Below are positions 43,430 through 54,989 of a stretch of DNA of 64,000 bases, piece by piece. The stretch covers positions 121,321,731 to 121,385,730 of the forward strand of contig NC_134535.1 in NCBI RefSeq assembly GCF_050624435.1, given 5' to 3'. The notes under the pieces were generated by a model. That model did not search any database. It was not told where the DNA came from and saw only the letters and a list, made by a program, of their open reading frames with translations. This DNA is from Tenrec ecaudatus (lineage: Eukaryota; Chordata; Mammalia; Afrosoricida; Tenrecidae). Both the position numbers and the translations under genes were made by a program. How positions within the stretch are numbered: position 1 is the stretch's first letter; each line of letters begins with the position of its first letter.

Positions 43430-44120
43430 GGCGCCCCAAGCAGCCACACGCGTACACCTAGCCAAGGCATGGTGTGGAAGATGGTCCTCCAAGGGCCAGA
43501 GCCAAACCTACCAGTGAGTCCATTCTTTTTCACCGCGACCCTCTTGGGCCGCTGCCATGGCTGGGGCGTGAGGTGGCGCTGTCGTCCTTGGTTACGGCTT
43601 CCCATTTTCACCTGGCCCCGAGTCTCCGGTGCACTTGACCATCTAGCAGCCGCGCAGCGTAGGAAATGAGCGTCTAGATCAGGCCCAAGGGCAGCTTTTC
43701 TCGTTTCAGCAAAGATGTCCCTCTGGCCAGTCCAGGGAGCCCCGGAAACCCTACTGCTCGCAGACTTCCCTTTGTGGGGCGCCCGCCCAAACCCCATCCT
43801 TTCCGGGCAGCCACACCCCGCCGCGGGGAGGAGGCGGGACCGAAAATCATTTCCTTGAGGCGGCACACCTGGCCCTGCCCAAACCGGGATGTATTTTTAT
43901 GTTCCCGGGCCGTGCCAGTTCCATCCGCAGCGGCGTGGCGGGAGGACGGACTCGACCGTGAACACGGAGTTTGCGGGTATGAGGACAGGGGCGGGGGGCA
44001 AGGGGGCCGCAGCGACGAGGCTGTAGGGCCGGCCCGGGCAGCTGGGAGGGGGAACAGGGAGGAAGATAGGAGTGGGGCGGATGGGATCCGCTTGGGGCGT
44101 TTGAGAAGCACCAGGTGACT
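43430..44120 (+). promoter_or_regulatory. CpG-rich segment, candidate promoter and first exon (STYK1?)
   Basis: The only CpG-dense stretch in the window, richest at 43770-44060. It has Sp1-like GC boxes ('gaggcgggac' at 43831) and a TATA-like 'gtatttttat' at 43891-43900. A possible donor lies at 43977 ('tttgcgg|gtatga'). It sits about 24 kb past the YBX3 poly(A) site on the same strand. In human STYK1 is the next gene downstream of YBX3 in the same orientation, so a STYK1 promoter is the simplest reading. No STYK1 protein sequence is seen. Confidence 0.5.
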
Positions 44121-44205
44121 TAACCTGCGTTCCTCCCGAGCAAGCTATCTTGGAGGTCTGGGCATCTCCGCAGTTCGGCGAGGGAGCAGCGGGCAGCAGA
44201 CCGAT

Positions 44206-44207
<2 letters not shown>

Positions 44208-44238
<31 letters not shown>
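44208..44238 (+). repeat. (TG)n microsatellite
   Basis: About 15 TG units just past the CpG-rich segment, followed by a G-rich 'ggggtgggggggatggggat' stretch. Confidence 0.95.
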
Positions 44239-44242
<4 letters not shown>

Positions 44243-44419
44243 GGGTGGGGGGGATGGGGATGGGGGTTGGGTTCCAGTAAACCCCCAGAGAGGGGAGGAG
44301 AAAGAGGCCAGACACAACGCGGGAAGGGAGCTGTCTGTCTGCAGTCCGGGAGCCTGGTGGCTTGGGAGCCGGGCTGCCACCTGTCAATGAGCACCTGGGA
44401 CTCACCTTCCGCTCAGCGG

Positions 44420-44520
44420 AGGAGAGATGAGGCTTTCTGCCCCGGAGGTGTTGAGCTTCGGGAACCCTGGATAGGGTCATTTGAGAGTCGGAATCCAGTA
44501 GACCGCTGTGGGTTGGTTTG
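44420..44520 (+). repeat. SINE 3' half, GC-rich copy
   Basis: 'gagagatgaggctttctgcc' and 'catttgagagtcggaatcca' mark the body and tail. Confidence 0.7.
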
Positions 44521-45009
44521 CTATTTGGTTATTACAAATCCAGCCCCCCCACCCCACCCCCAATAGCAGTGAAATGACTTCGCGGGGTGGTGGTGATCTG
44601 TGACAGAGATAAAACTGTGTCAGTGTCTTAAGTGCTCTTCGTGGATCGAGATTGCGGATTTCTCCCCAGCCTTCTCTTTTCCTGTACTCTTAGTCCCCCC
44701 TGCCCGCCCCCCACTATCAGTCCCCTGAACCCCGGCTGGGGAGTGAGTGGTTAGTGTTGGGCTGCAATCCGCAGGCTGGCCCTTGGACACCACCGCGGCT
44801 CGGTGTTCCGCTGGAAAACCTGCAGGGCAGTGGGCGAGGTCCATCCCTCAGCCTCACCTTCATCAGCCCCACCTCCATTTTGCCGCTGGTCCTTTTTTCC
44901 CTGCAGCAGCGCTAGCTTCCTTCTCTGCTGGGTTCTACCCCTTGGAATGTTGACTTTTCATGCATTGCAGACCAAGCCCTGTCCGCACTCCCCAGAGCTA
45001 CTCATCAGG

Positions 45010-45345
45010 GGTTGTTGGGGTTGGGTGCTGTCACGTCTGTTCCCACGCAGTGACCCCTGTACCGCTGAAAGAAGCACTGCTGGTCTTGTGCCAGCCTCAT
45101 CTTTGTTGTCATCTTTGAGCCCGTGGTTGTCGCCACTGGGTGAATCCATCTCCTGGAGCCTCTTCCTCCTTTTCGCCGCGCTTCTGCGTGACCACGCAAG
45201 TGGGATGAGTCTTGCCATCTGAGCTTCTCAGGAGCATTCTCCGCGTGCTTCTTCCAGGCACATGTGTTCGCTCTTTTGGCTATTGGTGGTATGTTCAATA
45301 TTCGTCCCCAGCACCGTCATTCAAAGGCACCATTCTTTCTTCTTA
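45010..45345 (-). repeat. RTE (BovB-like) LINE 3' fragment
   Basis: 'ggttgggtgctgtcacgtct', 'gcttctcaggagcattctcc', 'ttggctattggtggtatgtt' and 'gtcattcaaaggcaccattc' are antisense RTE 3' landmarks, longer than at 8097. It is cut off by an L1 tail at 45346. Confidence 0.75.
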
Positions 45346-46495
45346 TTTAATCGTTTTATTGGAGGCTCATACAACTCTTATCACAATCCATACATACATC
45401 AATTGCATAAAGCACATTTGTACATTCATTGCTCTCATCATTCTCAAAAGACCTGCTCTCCACTTAAGCCCCTAGCATCAGCTCCTCATTTCCCCCCTCC
45501 CTACCCGCTCCTCCCTCTCCCTCATGAACCCTTGATAATTTATAAATTATTATTTTGTCATATTTACACTGCCCGATGTCTCCCTTCATCTACTTTTCTG
45601 TTGTCCATCCCCCAGGGAGGAGGTTATATGTAGATCCTTGTCACCCGTTCCCCCTTTCCACCCCACCTTCCCTCCACTCTCCTGGTATCACCACTCTCAC
45701 CACTGGTCCTGAATGAATCATCCACCGTGGATTCCCTGTGTTTCCAGTTCCTATCTGTACCAGTGTACATTCTCTGGTCTAGCCAGAGTTGTAAGGCAGG
45801 ATTGGGATCATGATATTGGGTTTGGGGATGGGGTGGAAGCTTTTAGGAACTAGAGGAAAGTTGTATGTTTCATCCTTGGTACATCCCACCCTGACTGGCT
45901 CGTCTCCTCCCCGAGACCCTTCTGTAAGGGGATGTCCAGTGGTCTACAAATGGGTTTTGGGTCTCCACTCCACACTACCCCCCTCATTCAAAATGATATG
46001 ATTTTTTTTTTGGTTCTGATGATGCCTGATACCTGATCCCTTCAACACCTTGTGATGGCACAGGCTGGTGTGCTTCTTTCATGCAAACTTTATTGCTTCT
46101 GAGCTAGATGGCCACTTGTTTATCTTCAGACCTTTAAGACCCCAGATACTGCATCTTTTGATAGCCAGGCAACATCAGCTTTGTTTGCCACATTTGTTTA
46201 TGCATCCATTTGTCTTCAGCGATCATATCAGGGAGGTGAACACACAATGATATGATTTTTTTGTTCTGATGATGCCTGATAACTGATCTCTTCCGCAACT
46301 TGTTATCACACAGGCTGGTGTGTTCTTCCATGTGGGCTTTGTTGTTTCTGAGCTAAATGGCCGCTTGTTTACCTTCAAGCCTTTAAGACCGCTGACACTA
46401 TACTTTTGATAGCCAAGCACCATCAGTTTTCTTCACCACATTTGCTTATTCACCCGCTTTGTCTTCAGCAATCGTGTCGGAAAGGTGATCATCGG
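45346..46495 (-). repeat. Afrotherian L1 3' UTR, antisense, with internal tandem duplication
   Basis: Starts 'atcgttttattggaggctca' and follows the 3' UTR backward to 'gcaatcgtgtcggaaaggtg'. A segment of about 240 bp is present twice in a row (about 45990-46236 and 46243-46490). Both copies begin at 'atgatatgattttttt...gttctgatgatgcctgat'. Confidence 0.9.
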
Positions 46496-46551
46496 GAATG
46501 AAAGGCATCGTTCTTCTCTAGTTTTCCTTAGTCAAAAACGAGGCGTTCAGC

Positions 46552-46668
46552 TCCCATAAAGATTTACAGTCTCCCAAAACTCACAGGGGGGGGGGCAGTT
46601 CTTCCCCGTCCTATAACGGGATCGTCACGAGTCAGAATTGACTCTCTGGGACTGAGTTTGGCTATCTT
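46552..46668 (+). repeat. SINE 3' half
   Basis: 'gatttacagtctcccaaaac', a G-run, 'gtcacgagtcagaattgact'. Confidence 0.8.
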
Positions 46669-46799
46669 TCTTTTGGCTTGTTAGTCGAATCAGTAGTTGT
46701 GGAAATTAAGGAAGTGAGTTGGGACACTGTGCCCCCCCACTAGTGTCCGGGGTGCTCTGACTCCTAGCAGCCCCTATAGGATGGTGCAGAACTGTTCCT

Positions 46800-46960
46800 T
46801 GAGAATTGGGCTACGGTCTGCAAGGCCAGCAGTTTGAGACCTCCAGCCACTCTGCAGAGTTACTTTCTAAAGAGTTACTGTCTTGGAAACTCACAGTCTT
46901 GTCCTATAGGGTCATGATGAGCATCAATTCAGTAGAAGAGAGTTTGGTTTGGTTTAGGGT
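46800..46960 (+). repeat. SINE, head missing
   Basis: 'gcaaggccagcagtttgaga', 'aagagttactgtcttggaaa', tail 'gcatcaattcagtagaagag'. The short 'gctctgactcctagcagccc' at 46752 may belong to another decayed SINE. Confidence 0.75.
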
Positions 46961-47149
46961 TTCTGAGACTAAATCTTTATAGATGCAGCCTGCCTTACCT
47001 CTCTCTCAAGGAGTGGCTGTCAATATGAATCATGAACCTGAGATTAGCACTTCAGTTTTAAATTCACTCTACCAGAAAATCTCCCGAATTTCACCCAGAA
47101 CTGAAGCCCACCTGGAAATAGAACTTTGTAAGAAATACTGTAGACCTCA

Positions 47150-47505
47150 TTTAAAAAAAGTTTTATTAGCACTTCATCCACATGTCATACAATTCAATAA
47201 TCCAGTCATATCAAGAAGAGTTGTACAATCATCACCACATTCCATTTTAGAGCATTTACTTTTCCTTGTCATTGTTATCCGTGTAATTATTCTTTTGAAT
47301 TGTGGCAAGAATACACAACAAAACATTCTCAAATTCTTTAACTTCTACATGTATAATTCAGTGCCATTGATGACACTCTTTGTGTTTTACAACCATTGTG
47401 GATAACCATTTCCAAATTATTCCACCACCATTCACATAAACTCAATGCCTCCTAAGCAACAACTCTTTCTCCTTCACTCATGGTCACCATTGGTCAAGTT
47501 AGAGT
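47150..47505 (-). repeat. Old L1 3' end fragment
   Basis: 'gttttattagcacttcatcc...catacaattcaataatccag...caccacattccattttagag' parallels the fragments at 21683 and 52985. The 140-residue open frame across it is incidental. Confidence 0.6.
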
Positions 47506-47789
47506 TTCTTTCTTCTTTTTAATAATTTTCTCAATCCTGCTGACCATGTTTATCCTCCTCATTACTGAAATATTATGAGGCATTTGCTTCAATAGAAATC
47601 CTATGCTCTTCCACAGTGCCTCCATTGCCAGGTCTCCAGTTATCGCACTGACTCTAACATTTCTGCTTGTTCTCTTGTCCACATTTAAGAACTCTTATGG
47701 TTACTTTGGGCTCACTCTAGGAAAATCTTATTTTAAGGTAAGTTGATTTGAAAATTCCGTTTTATCTGTAAACGGAACTCCCTGTGTCC

Positions 47790-47905
47790 CGGAGTGCGGA
47801 TGGCACTATGAGCTAGGAGTTGGTCTGCTTCTGCAAAGCCCTTCAGTCCCAGAAATCCCATCGAGGGTCAACATGAGTGAGAATGGACTCAATGGCAATC
47901 ATCTG
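47790..47905 (+). repeat. SINE, internally deleted
   Basis: 'gatggcactatgagctagga' head-like, then 'aacatgagtgagaatggact' and 'caatggcaatc' tail. Confidence 0.55.
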
Positions 47906-48239
47906 AATTGTTTTGCATTTTGTTGTTATTTGTTTTGCTGTGTAAACATGCTCATGAACTCTGCTGATTTGAGAACCAGAAAGATTTGAGAACCATTATC
48001 CTGACTGCCACACATGAGCTTGCTGTACTTCGTGTCTCTTTATTTGGTTTATTGTCTTATTTTTATTGTGAAGGGTAGTTCTTGCTATATCAAGAACCTT
48101 AAGTCCTTTCATAGAGAAGAACAGCATCTTGCCTGATGATAGAGCTAAAAATGCTTCCCCATTGAGCAGGATCTGGGTGTGTTGATTTTCACTATCTGGT
48201 TTTAGCTGCTGTGGAGTGGGACTCCATGCACAGGGAAGT

Positions 48240-48520
48240 GCTGTCTTGTTCCATGCCCATGGTTGGTTGTGGGTCAGATTCTTGTGACCCCTATAATTTT
48301 CTTTGGCTGACTTTTGGAAGTAGAAAACCAGGCCTTTCTTTCTAGTGCATCTTAATTGAAGAACTCTAGTGAGAACCTGTTTATTCTCATAGTAACATGC
48401 AAGCTCCTCTAAGAGAATGGCCAGGTGGTGACTGTTCATGAGGGACATTGGTCAGGAGCCAATCTCAGGTTTCCTGCAGCATGGAAGGCAAGAATTCTAC
48501 CACTGAACAATCAACACCTT
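48240..48520 (-). repeat. Composite tRNA-Gly/RTE-type SINE, second copy
   Basis: The end 'ggcaagaattctaccactga' is an antisense tRNA-Gly-like box A region. Preceding 'gcaagctcctctaagagaat' and 'cttttggaagtagaaaacca' align with the body at 36860-36990. More diverged than the first copy. Confidence 0.6.
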
Positions 48521-48597
48521 CAGGTGTTTTGATATTTTCTATATAATACTATTAAGACTAGCCCTCATCCCCTTTAGTGTCGTCAGCATTACAGATT

Positions 48598-48780
48598 GAT
48601 GTATTAACAGATAACTGCAAGGTCAGCAGTTCAAAGCCACCAGTTGCTTTTCAGAAGAACGATGAGGCTTTATATTCCTGTAAAAAGTTATATTGCCAGA
48701 AACCATGGGGGGCAGTTCTACTCTGTCCCTTAGGGTCTCTATGAGTCGAACTGCCTCGATGACAGTGAGTTTGGCTTGGT
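48598..48780 (+). repeat. AfroSINE-like SINE
   Basis: 'gcaaggtcagcagttcaaag', 'gatgaggctttatattcctg', 'gtctctatgagtcgaactgc'. Confidence 0.88.
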
Positions 48781-49125
48781 CAATCAATTAGTATGTTATT
48801 TTTCTGTAGGAAGATATATGATTATATAGTTTGGTTACTACATGCTATCTATATATTAGCTTATCAAGTCTTGGACACAGTTTCTTACTAGGAGAAAATG
48901 GAAGTACAAAGAAATTAACATACCCAAAGGAAGATCAACTAATCATATATGATCAATGTAGAGATAGGAAGTTCTGTCCTGAGTCTAGAGACCTCAATCC
49001 CATTTCAAACTCCAGCAATCTCTCTGTGAACAAAGAATAAAGTACTCACCTCAGCAGTTCTTATGATTTTCCCTTTTCTCTCAGAAAATCAAAGATATCT
49101 TTGGGTATTCTTTCAGGATCTAAAA
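48781..49125. other. Intergenic sequence
   Basis: No feature recognised. Confidence 0.5.
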
Positions 49126-49129
49126 TCTT

Positions 49130-50105
49130 CACTTTTTAGTTTTTAACTAATAGATTAATTTTTAGAGTAGTTTTACACCTAGAGAAAAACTGAGAAAATA
49201 GTGTAGAGAGTTCCCATATACTTTCTCTCCCCTCTGTACATTATTTCTTCTGTTATTGTGTTACATTAGTGGTATATATTTGTTATGATTCATTAACCTG
49301 TATGGATATATTATTATTAACTAAAGTGTATAGTCCATTAGAATTCACTTTTTAATGTAAAGTCCTATGGGCCTTGACAAATGATATGCAGCAGCAATGA
49401 CAGGATCTGACAGAATACTGTCAGAATACTGCTCTGGTCAAGCCCATGCTTCAGTGATTCATCCCTTCCCCTTTTGCTCAACCCCCAACCACTGATAGTT
49501 TTATTGTCGCCATGAACCACTGCCCCCTCCCCAATGCCATATACTTAGAATAATATAATATTATGTAGTCTTTTTAAGGCTGGCTTCTTTAATATTCCTC
49601 CATAGGTTTGTTTGCTTTTTGGTGGTTTGATAACTCACTTCTTTTTATCATTGAGTCAAAACCCCTTGTTTGGATTTATCACAGTTTATTCATCCATTCC
49701 ATATTGAGGGGCATTTTGATTGCCTCCAAGTTTTATCAGTTATGAATGAAGCTAGTCCAAAAATCCCTGTGTAGATGTGTGTGTGTGTGTGGGGGTTAAT
49801 ATCTAGTATCTAGGAGTGTGATCACCAGGCTCTGTGGGAAAATGGTATTTGGCTTTGTGAGAAGCTGTCAGACGGTCGTCTACCATGCCCTGGACCATTT
49901 AGGGATCCCCCCAGCAATCAGCGAGAGTTCCCGTTGCTCCATCGCCTGTCACCTCTCCTGTCTTTGGTAATATCAACGTTTCAAGTGTTGGCTCTTCTAA
50001 TAGTTGTATAGCAGTTTCTAATTCTTGTTTTCATTTACAACTCTCTAATGACCTGATATCAAAGATCTTGTCCTCATGCTTACTTATCATTTGTGTACCT
50101 TTCAG
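49130..50105 (-). repeat. Ancient L1M 3' UTR, about 1 kb
   Basis: Antisense reading of a pan-eutherian L1: 'ttacacctagagaaaaactg', 'gagttcccatatactttctc', 'tagtccattagaattcactt', 'tatccattccatattgaggg'-type text near 49690, 'gtctgtgtagatgtg'-type text near 49770, 'tagtatctaggagtgtgatc' and 'catttacaactctctaatga'. Long and collinear, so one insertion. Confidence 0.8.
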
Positions 50106-50757
50106 TGGTGTGACTGCCTCTGGCCAGCTGGGGATTATAGCAGCAAGAAGAGACTTGCTCCTCTAATACAAGTGGCAGGCTTGCCTGGTGGTTCAAAGAT
50201 GGAGGAAAGGGGGCTCAGGAATGTGGAAATTCTACCTTGATCACCTTGTTTTCATCAAATTTATTACGTGAGGCAACAAATCGAGTTCAGTTTGACGTTT
50301 TGAGTTTCTATCTATAATGACCTACTTTCGAAGGCACACTTTCCGAGGGCAAGACTGATCACATCGCTAGTCCCTGGTCTGAGGGAGTTCAGAGGAGGTT
50401 TAATCCAGTGGGGGCTCTGCAAATGGATTTGGGGCTTTCGCTGACGTGTGCAGCTTTCTGAAACCTGGGTGCTCAAAAGGCCCTCTAGTGCCAGCAGTGA
50501 AAACATAATTGGTAGGTTCCGTTTCCAGCCTTATAAAATTATGACCAGTGGGAAAATGTAGAGGAAAGAGCTCCAAATGGAGCTGCAAGGTAAGCAATGC
50601 TTGTCTTAAGTTACGAGCTCATTAACTCTTGAAAGGTACTGAAAGGCGGTGCCTCAGTTTCCTTACCTGTACATGATGGAGCTTGGGTTTGCAAGTTTGT
50701 AGTTGTTGTTTGCAAACTCTCCGGGTTCTCCAGGCCCAGAGCGCGATGGTACTTGTG
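50106..50757. other. Intergenic sequence
   Basis: Unique-looking; no supported gene or repeat. Confidence 0.5.
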
Positions 50758-50764
50758 AGGCATG

Positions 50765-50825
50765 GGCCCTGGTGGCACAGTTGTTATGAGTTGGGCTGAG
50801 ATCCCAACCCAAAGGTCCGCAGGGC
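50765..50825 (+). repeat. SINE head
   Basis: 'gggccctggtggcacagttg', 'ttatgagttgggctgagatc', 'aaaggtccgcag'. The 3' part is missing. Confidence 0.8.
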
Positions 50826-50911
50826 AAAATCAGCCCTGAAACAAGACTGGGATTTCTTTTCCCCTAAAGTGTTACACTACACGGTTTTAAAAAAGAAAAC
50901 TACTTTAAAAA

Positions 50912-52410
50912 ATCATGTTATTAGGGGCTCATACAACTCTTATCACAATCCATATTTATATCAATTGTGTAAAGCACATTTGTACATTCATTGCCCTCAT
51001 CATTCTCAAAACATTTACTCTCCACTTAAGCCCCTGGCATCAGCTCCTCATTTTCCCCTCTCCCACCCCGCAATCCCTCCCTCATGAACCCTTCATCATT
51101 TATAAATTATTATTCTGTCATATCTTGCCCTGTCTGAAGTCTCCCTTTACCCACTTTTCTGTTGCCCACCACCCAGGGAGGAGGTCACATATAGATCCTT
51201 GAAATTGGGTTTCCCTTTCCACCCCACCTTCCCTCCACCCTCCCATTATCACCACTTTCACCACTGGTCCTGAAGGGATTATCCGCCCTGGATTCCCTGT
51301 GTTTCCAGTTCCTGTCTGTCCTAGTGTATATCCTCTGGTCTAGTGAAATTTGTAAGGTAGAATTGGGATCATGATAGTGGGGGGAGAAATCATTTAAGAA
51401 CTAGAGGAAAGTTGCATGTTTCATTGTTGCTACACTGCACCCTGACTGGCTCGTCTCCTCCCTAGACCCTTACATAAGGGGGTGTCTAATGGCCTACAGA
51501 TGGGCTTTGGGTGCTCACTCCACACTCCCCCTTATTCACAATGATATGATTTTTTGTTCTAATGATGCCTGATACCTGATCCCTTCGACCTCGTTATCAT
51601 GCAGGCTGGTATGCTTCTTCCATGTGGGCTTCGTTGCTTCTGTGCTAAATGGCCACTTGTTCACTTTGAAGCCTTTAAGGCCCCAGATGGCACCACCAGC
51701 TTTCTTCACCACATTTGCTAAAGCACCTGCTTTGTCTTCAGCGATTGTGTCAGAAGGTGAGCACCATGAAAGGCCAGTTTAATAGAACAAAGTGTTCTTG
51801 CATTGAGGGAGTACTTGAGTGGAGGCCCAATGTCCATCTGCTACCTTAATATTAAACCTATACATATATGCACATAATTATATTTCCATATCCTCATATA
51901 TAAATATATTTACATATGTACATGCCTTTATTTAGACTTCTATAAAAGCCCTTTGCCTCCTAGCTCTTTCCTCTATTTCCTTTGACTTTCCTTTGTCCCA
52001 TTATCATGTTCAGCCTTCATTTGGGTTTCAGTAATTCCTCTTGGCTACATTACCCTTGTTCACGCCCTACCAGGCCTCCTACACCCTCCTCATCACTGAT
52101 TTGGAACTTGTTCCCTTGTCCCTGGGCTTGTTAATGCCACTTCCTTTCCCTCCACCTTCTCTATCCCATGTCCCCCCAGAATTGTTGGTCCCATTGTTTT
52201 CTCCTCCAGATTGTTCATCCAGGCTGTTTTATTTAGACAGACCTGCGGAGATAATAACATGCACATAAACAAGACAGAGCAAAACCAAGCAACAAAATAA
52301 AACAAAACAATAACAACAACGAACCAATGACAAAAAGCAAAATAAAATACAACAAGAAAGAACATCTTGTAGTTAGTTCAAGGACTGTGTGTTGGCCTTT
52401 AGGAGTTAAA
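50912..52410 (-). repeat. Afrotherian L1 3' UTR, antisense, 1.5 kb
   Basis: Runs from 'catgttattaggggctcata' through 'gaactagaggaaagttgcat', 'ggcctacagatgggctttgg', 'gatgcctgatacctgatccc', 'gtgttcttgcattgagggag' and 'gaccatccagg'-like text at 52215. It then passes an A/C-rich patch and ends 'gtagttagttcaaggactgt'. The second most complete copy of the 3' UTR here. Confidence 0.92.
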
Positions 52411-52436
52411 CACTACATTCTTACAGGGCTCTTTCC

Positions 52437-52527
52437 ACTACAGTTTTGGAAACTCACAGGGGTACAGAGATGGTCCTACCCTGCTCTCTAGGGTGGCTGG
52501 GAGGTGGCATCGAGTTTGGTTTGCTTT
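52437..52527 (+). repeat. SINE 3' half
   Basis: 'cagttttggaaactcacagg' and 'ggctgggaggtggcatcgag'. Confidence 0.65.
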
Positions 52528-52837
52528 TTTAGGGCTATTTTGCATAGTGTGCTTGTCAGGGAGTACAAGGAATCAAAAGTAAGACTGCCAGCTTTGCTTT
52601 TGGTTTTAGCAGGGAAAAGTGACCTCAGTGTCATTGGGTGGGGGTGGGGGCTGGGCTGGGGTGGGGGACTTCTGACATTTTAAAGGCAGGAATGGAATAA
52701 CACTCAGGGTGGAGCATGCTATGTTTGCACCTTTGAAACTCTTGTAGCCCCTCATCACGCTGAATTCACTCCTTACCTCTCTTTTCCGTACTCACATGCC
52801 ATTTTAAAGCATGATTTAATAATGAAACTGAGAGGAG

Positions 52838-52945
52838 ATATTTTTGCTCCTGTAAAGGTTTACAGCCTTGGAAACCCAAATAGGGAGTTCTACTCTGTCG
52901 CTATGGGTCAGAATCAAGTCAATAGCAGTGAGGGTTTTTGGTAAT
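52838..52945 (+). repeat. SINE 3' half
   Basis: 'tttttgctcctgtaaaggtt', 'cgctatgggtcagaatcaag'. Confidence 0.8.
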
Positions 52946-52984
52946 AATGTATACATGAGCAAGACTTGCTACAATCTGATTAGA

Positions 52985-53165
52985 TCTCTGATTTGCTTAT
53001 TTTCCAAAACCATTTTATTGGGAGCTAATAGATATATTTTTCCATAGTTCAATAACATCAAACAGTATTGTGCAATTGCTACCACAATCAGTTTCAAAGC
53101 ACTCTTTTCCTTCTTGAACTCCTTGATATCAACTTCCTGCCCCATCCCCAACCCCAAATTTATAG
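52985..53165 (-). repeat. Old L1 3' end fragment
   Basis: 'ccattttattgggagctaat', 'gtgcaattgctaccacaatc', 'tcaaagcactcttttccttc'. Confidence 0.6.
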
Positions 53166-53474
53166 GAAAATCTGTGACCTTAGTTTCCACATATACTGTG
53201 AAGTTGGTAAAACAGCCATGAATTATTCTGAAGAGGAGGTTCTATTATAAAATGGGGTTCATTTTGAAAACTATTCCAATTTGGTTGAATGCAGCTAGAA
53301 CAAATGTGATTTATATTAACCACACACCACTTACTTCTTATCTCTGCCACATTCATGTTCCCAAACTGACTTTTCTTGGGCTAAGGTTAAAATGGACTGT
53401 TTTATATTCATTGAGCAAACTTTGGCTGGAAGCAGAAGCAAGCTGACTTGAAAATAAAAGTATGAGCTTTGGCT

Positions 53475-54289
53475 GATGGTGCCTGGCTATCAAAAGATAC
53501 AGCATCTGGGGTCTTAATGGCTTGAAGGTAAACAAGCGGTCATCTAGCTGAGAAACAACAAAGCCCACAAGGAAGAAGCACCCCAGCCTGTGTGATTATG
53601 AGGTGTTGATGGGATCAGGTGCCAGGCATCTAAGACCCAGAACAAAATCTTACACATTTGGGGGCGGGGCATGGAGTGGAGACCCAATGCCCTTCTGTAG
53701 ACAATTGGACATCCCACTACAGAGGGGTCACAGAGAAGAAATGAGTCACTCAGGGCGCAGTATAGTACCAATGAAACACACAACTTTCCCTTCTTTGGTG
53801 CTTCCTTCCCCCCACTATCATGACCTCACTTCTACCTTACAAATCGGATTAGACCAGAGCATGCACACTGCTACATATAAGAGCCCTCAACCCAGGGAAT
53901 CCAGGATAGATAAATCCCTCAGTGCCAACAAGGAGTGTAGAGATACCAGGAGGATTAGGGGAGGGTGGGGGGAAAATGGGGAAACAATCACAAGAATCAA
54001 CCTATAATTCCCCTTCAGGGGGACGAACAACAGAAAAATGGGTGAGTGATGACAGAGGACAATGTAAGATATGAAAATAATAATCTATAACTTATCAAGG
54101 GTTCATGAGGAAAGGTGGGCAGGGAGGGAAGGGCAAGAAATGGGGAGCTGATAATAGGCACCCAAGTGGGAAGAGAATGCTTTGAAAATGATGATGGCAG
54201 TATATGTGCAAATGTGCTTGCCACACTGGATGAATGTATGGATTGTGATAAGAGTTGTAAGAGCCCCCAATAAAAGTTTTTAATTAAAA
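53475..54289 (+). mobile_element. L1 3' UTR insertion with intact target-site duplication
   Basis: A 5'-truncated insertion of about 815 bp, from 'gatggtgcctggctatcaaa' to 'agagcccccaataaaagttt' plus an A tail. It is flanked by identical 19-bp copies of 'aaaagtatgagctttggct' at 53456-53474 and 54290-54308. The perfect duplication and tail show a standard target-primed integration that has not been rearranged. Confidence 0.95.
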
Positions 54290-54774
54290 AAAAGTATGAG
54301 CTTTGGCTATCCACACGCAGATAAGCAATAAATGTTGGCTAGTACAGCAAGGCCAGGATCAGTGACAGATTGTGTATTTATAGATATTCAGATAGTGTGT
54401 GAGATAAACATTTACCAGGAAGTTCATTGAGCCCTGGAACAGAACTCTTTGTGCTAGATGGAAATCCCTGTATCTTCCAACATGACTGATAGGTTTAAGA
54501 ACAGAATCAGGGACTGGAGCCCTGTGACTTTCCTGTAAATAGCTATAGAAGAAATCCTTGCTGAGTGTTAGGACACGACGATCACTGTACGTGCTTGGCG
54601 AAGTGTGAGAATTTATGTTAGGAAGTGAGGAATGTAGAGTCATTAACTATCCCCCTTAGTCTCATCAATGAGTGGTAACCGGCGACATTGAGATGAACTC
54701 ACAGCTGTCATGCATAATCAACTGGTTTCTGATACCAAGGCAATGACATCACTTGGTGTTGCCTGGTCTGTGTG

Positions 54775-54985
54775 AGGAGCCCTAGTGGCATAGTGGGTTA
54801 CAGGTTGGGTTGTCAACCACAAAGACAGCAGCTGGCACCACTAGCTGCTCTATGGAAGAAAGAGGAGGCTCTTCCACCCTCATGAAGATTTAGTCTCAGA
54901 AACCAAAAAGGGGCCAGTTCTCCTCTGTTCTGTAGGGTCCATTTGGGTTGGAATCAGTTCAGTGGCAGTAGGTTTGCATAAGTTA
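54775..54985 (+). repeat. AfroSINE-like SINE
   Basis: 'gaggagccctagtggcatag', 'agaggaggctcttccaccct', 'tttgggttggaatcagttca'. Full length. Confidence 0.9.
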
Positions 54986-54989
54986 TAAT

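Noticed and set aside
43330-44566. Several frames of 94-178 residues in the CpG-rich region
   Set aside because: High GC lengthens frames by chance. None has a family resemblance, and frames on both strands overlap equally.
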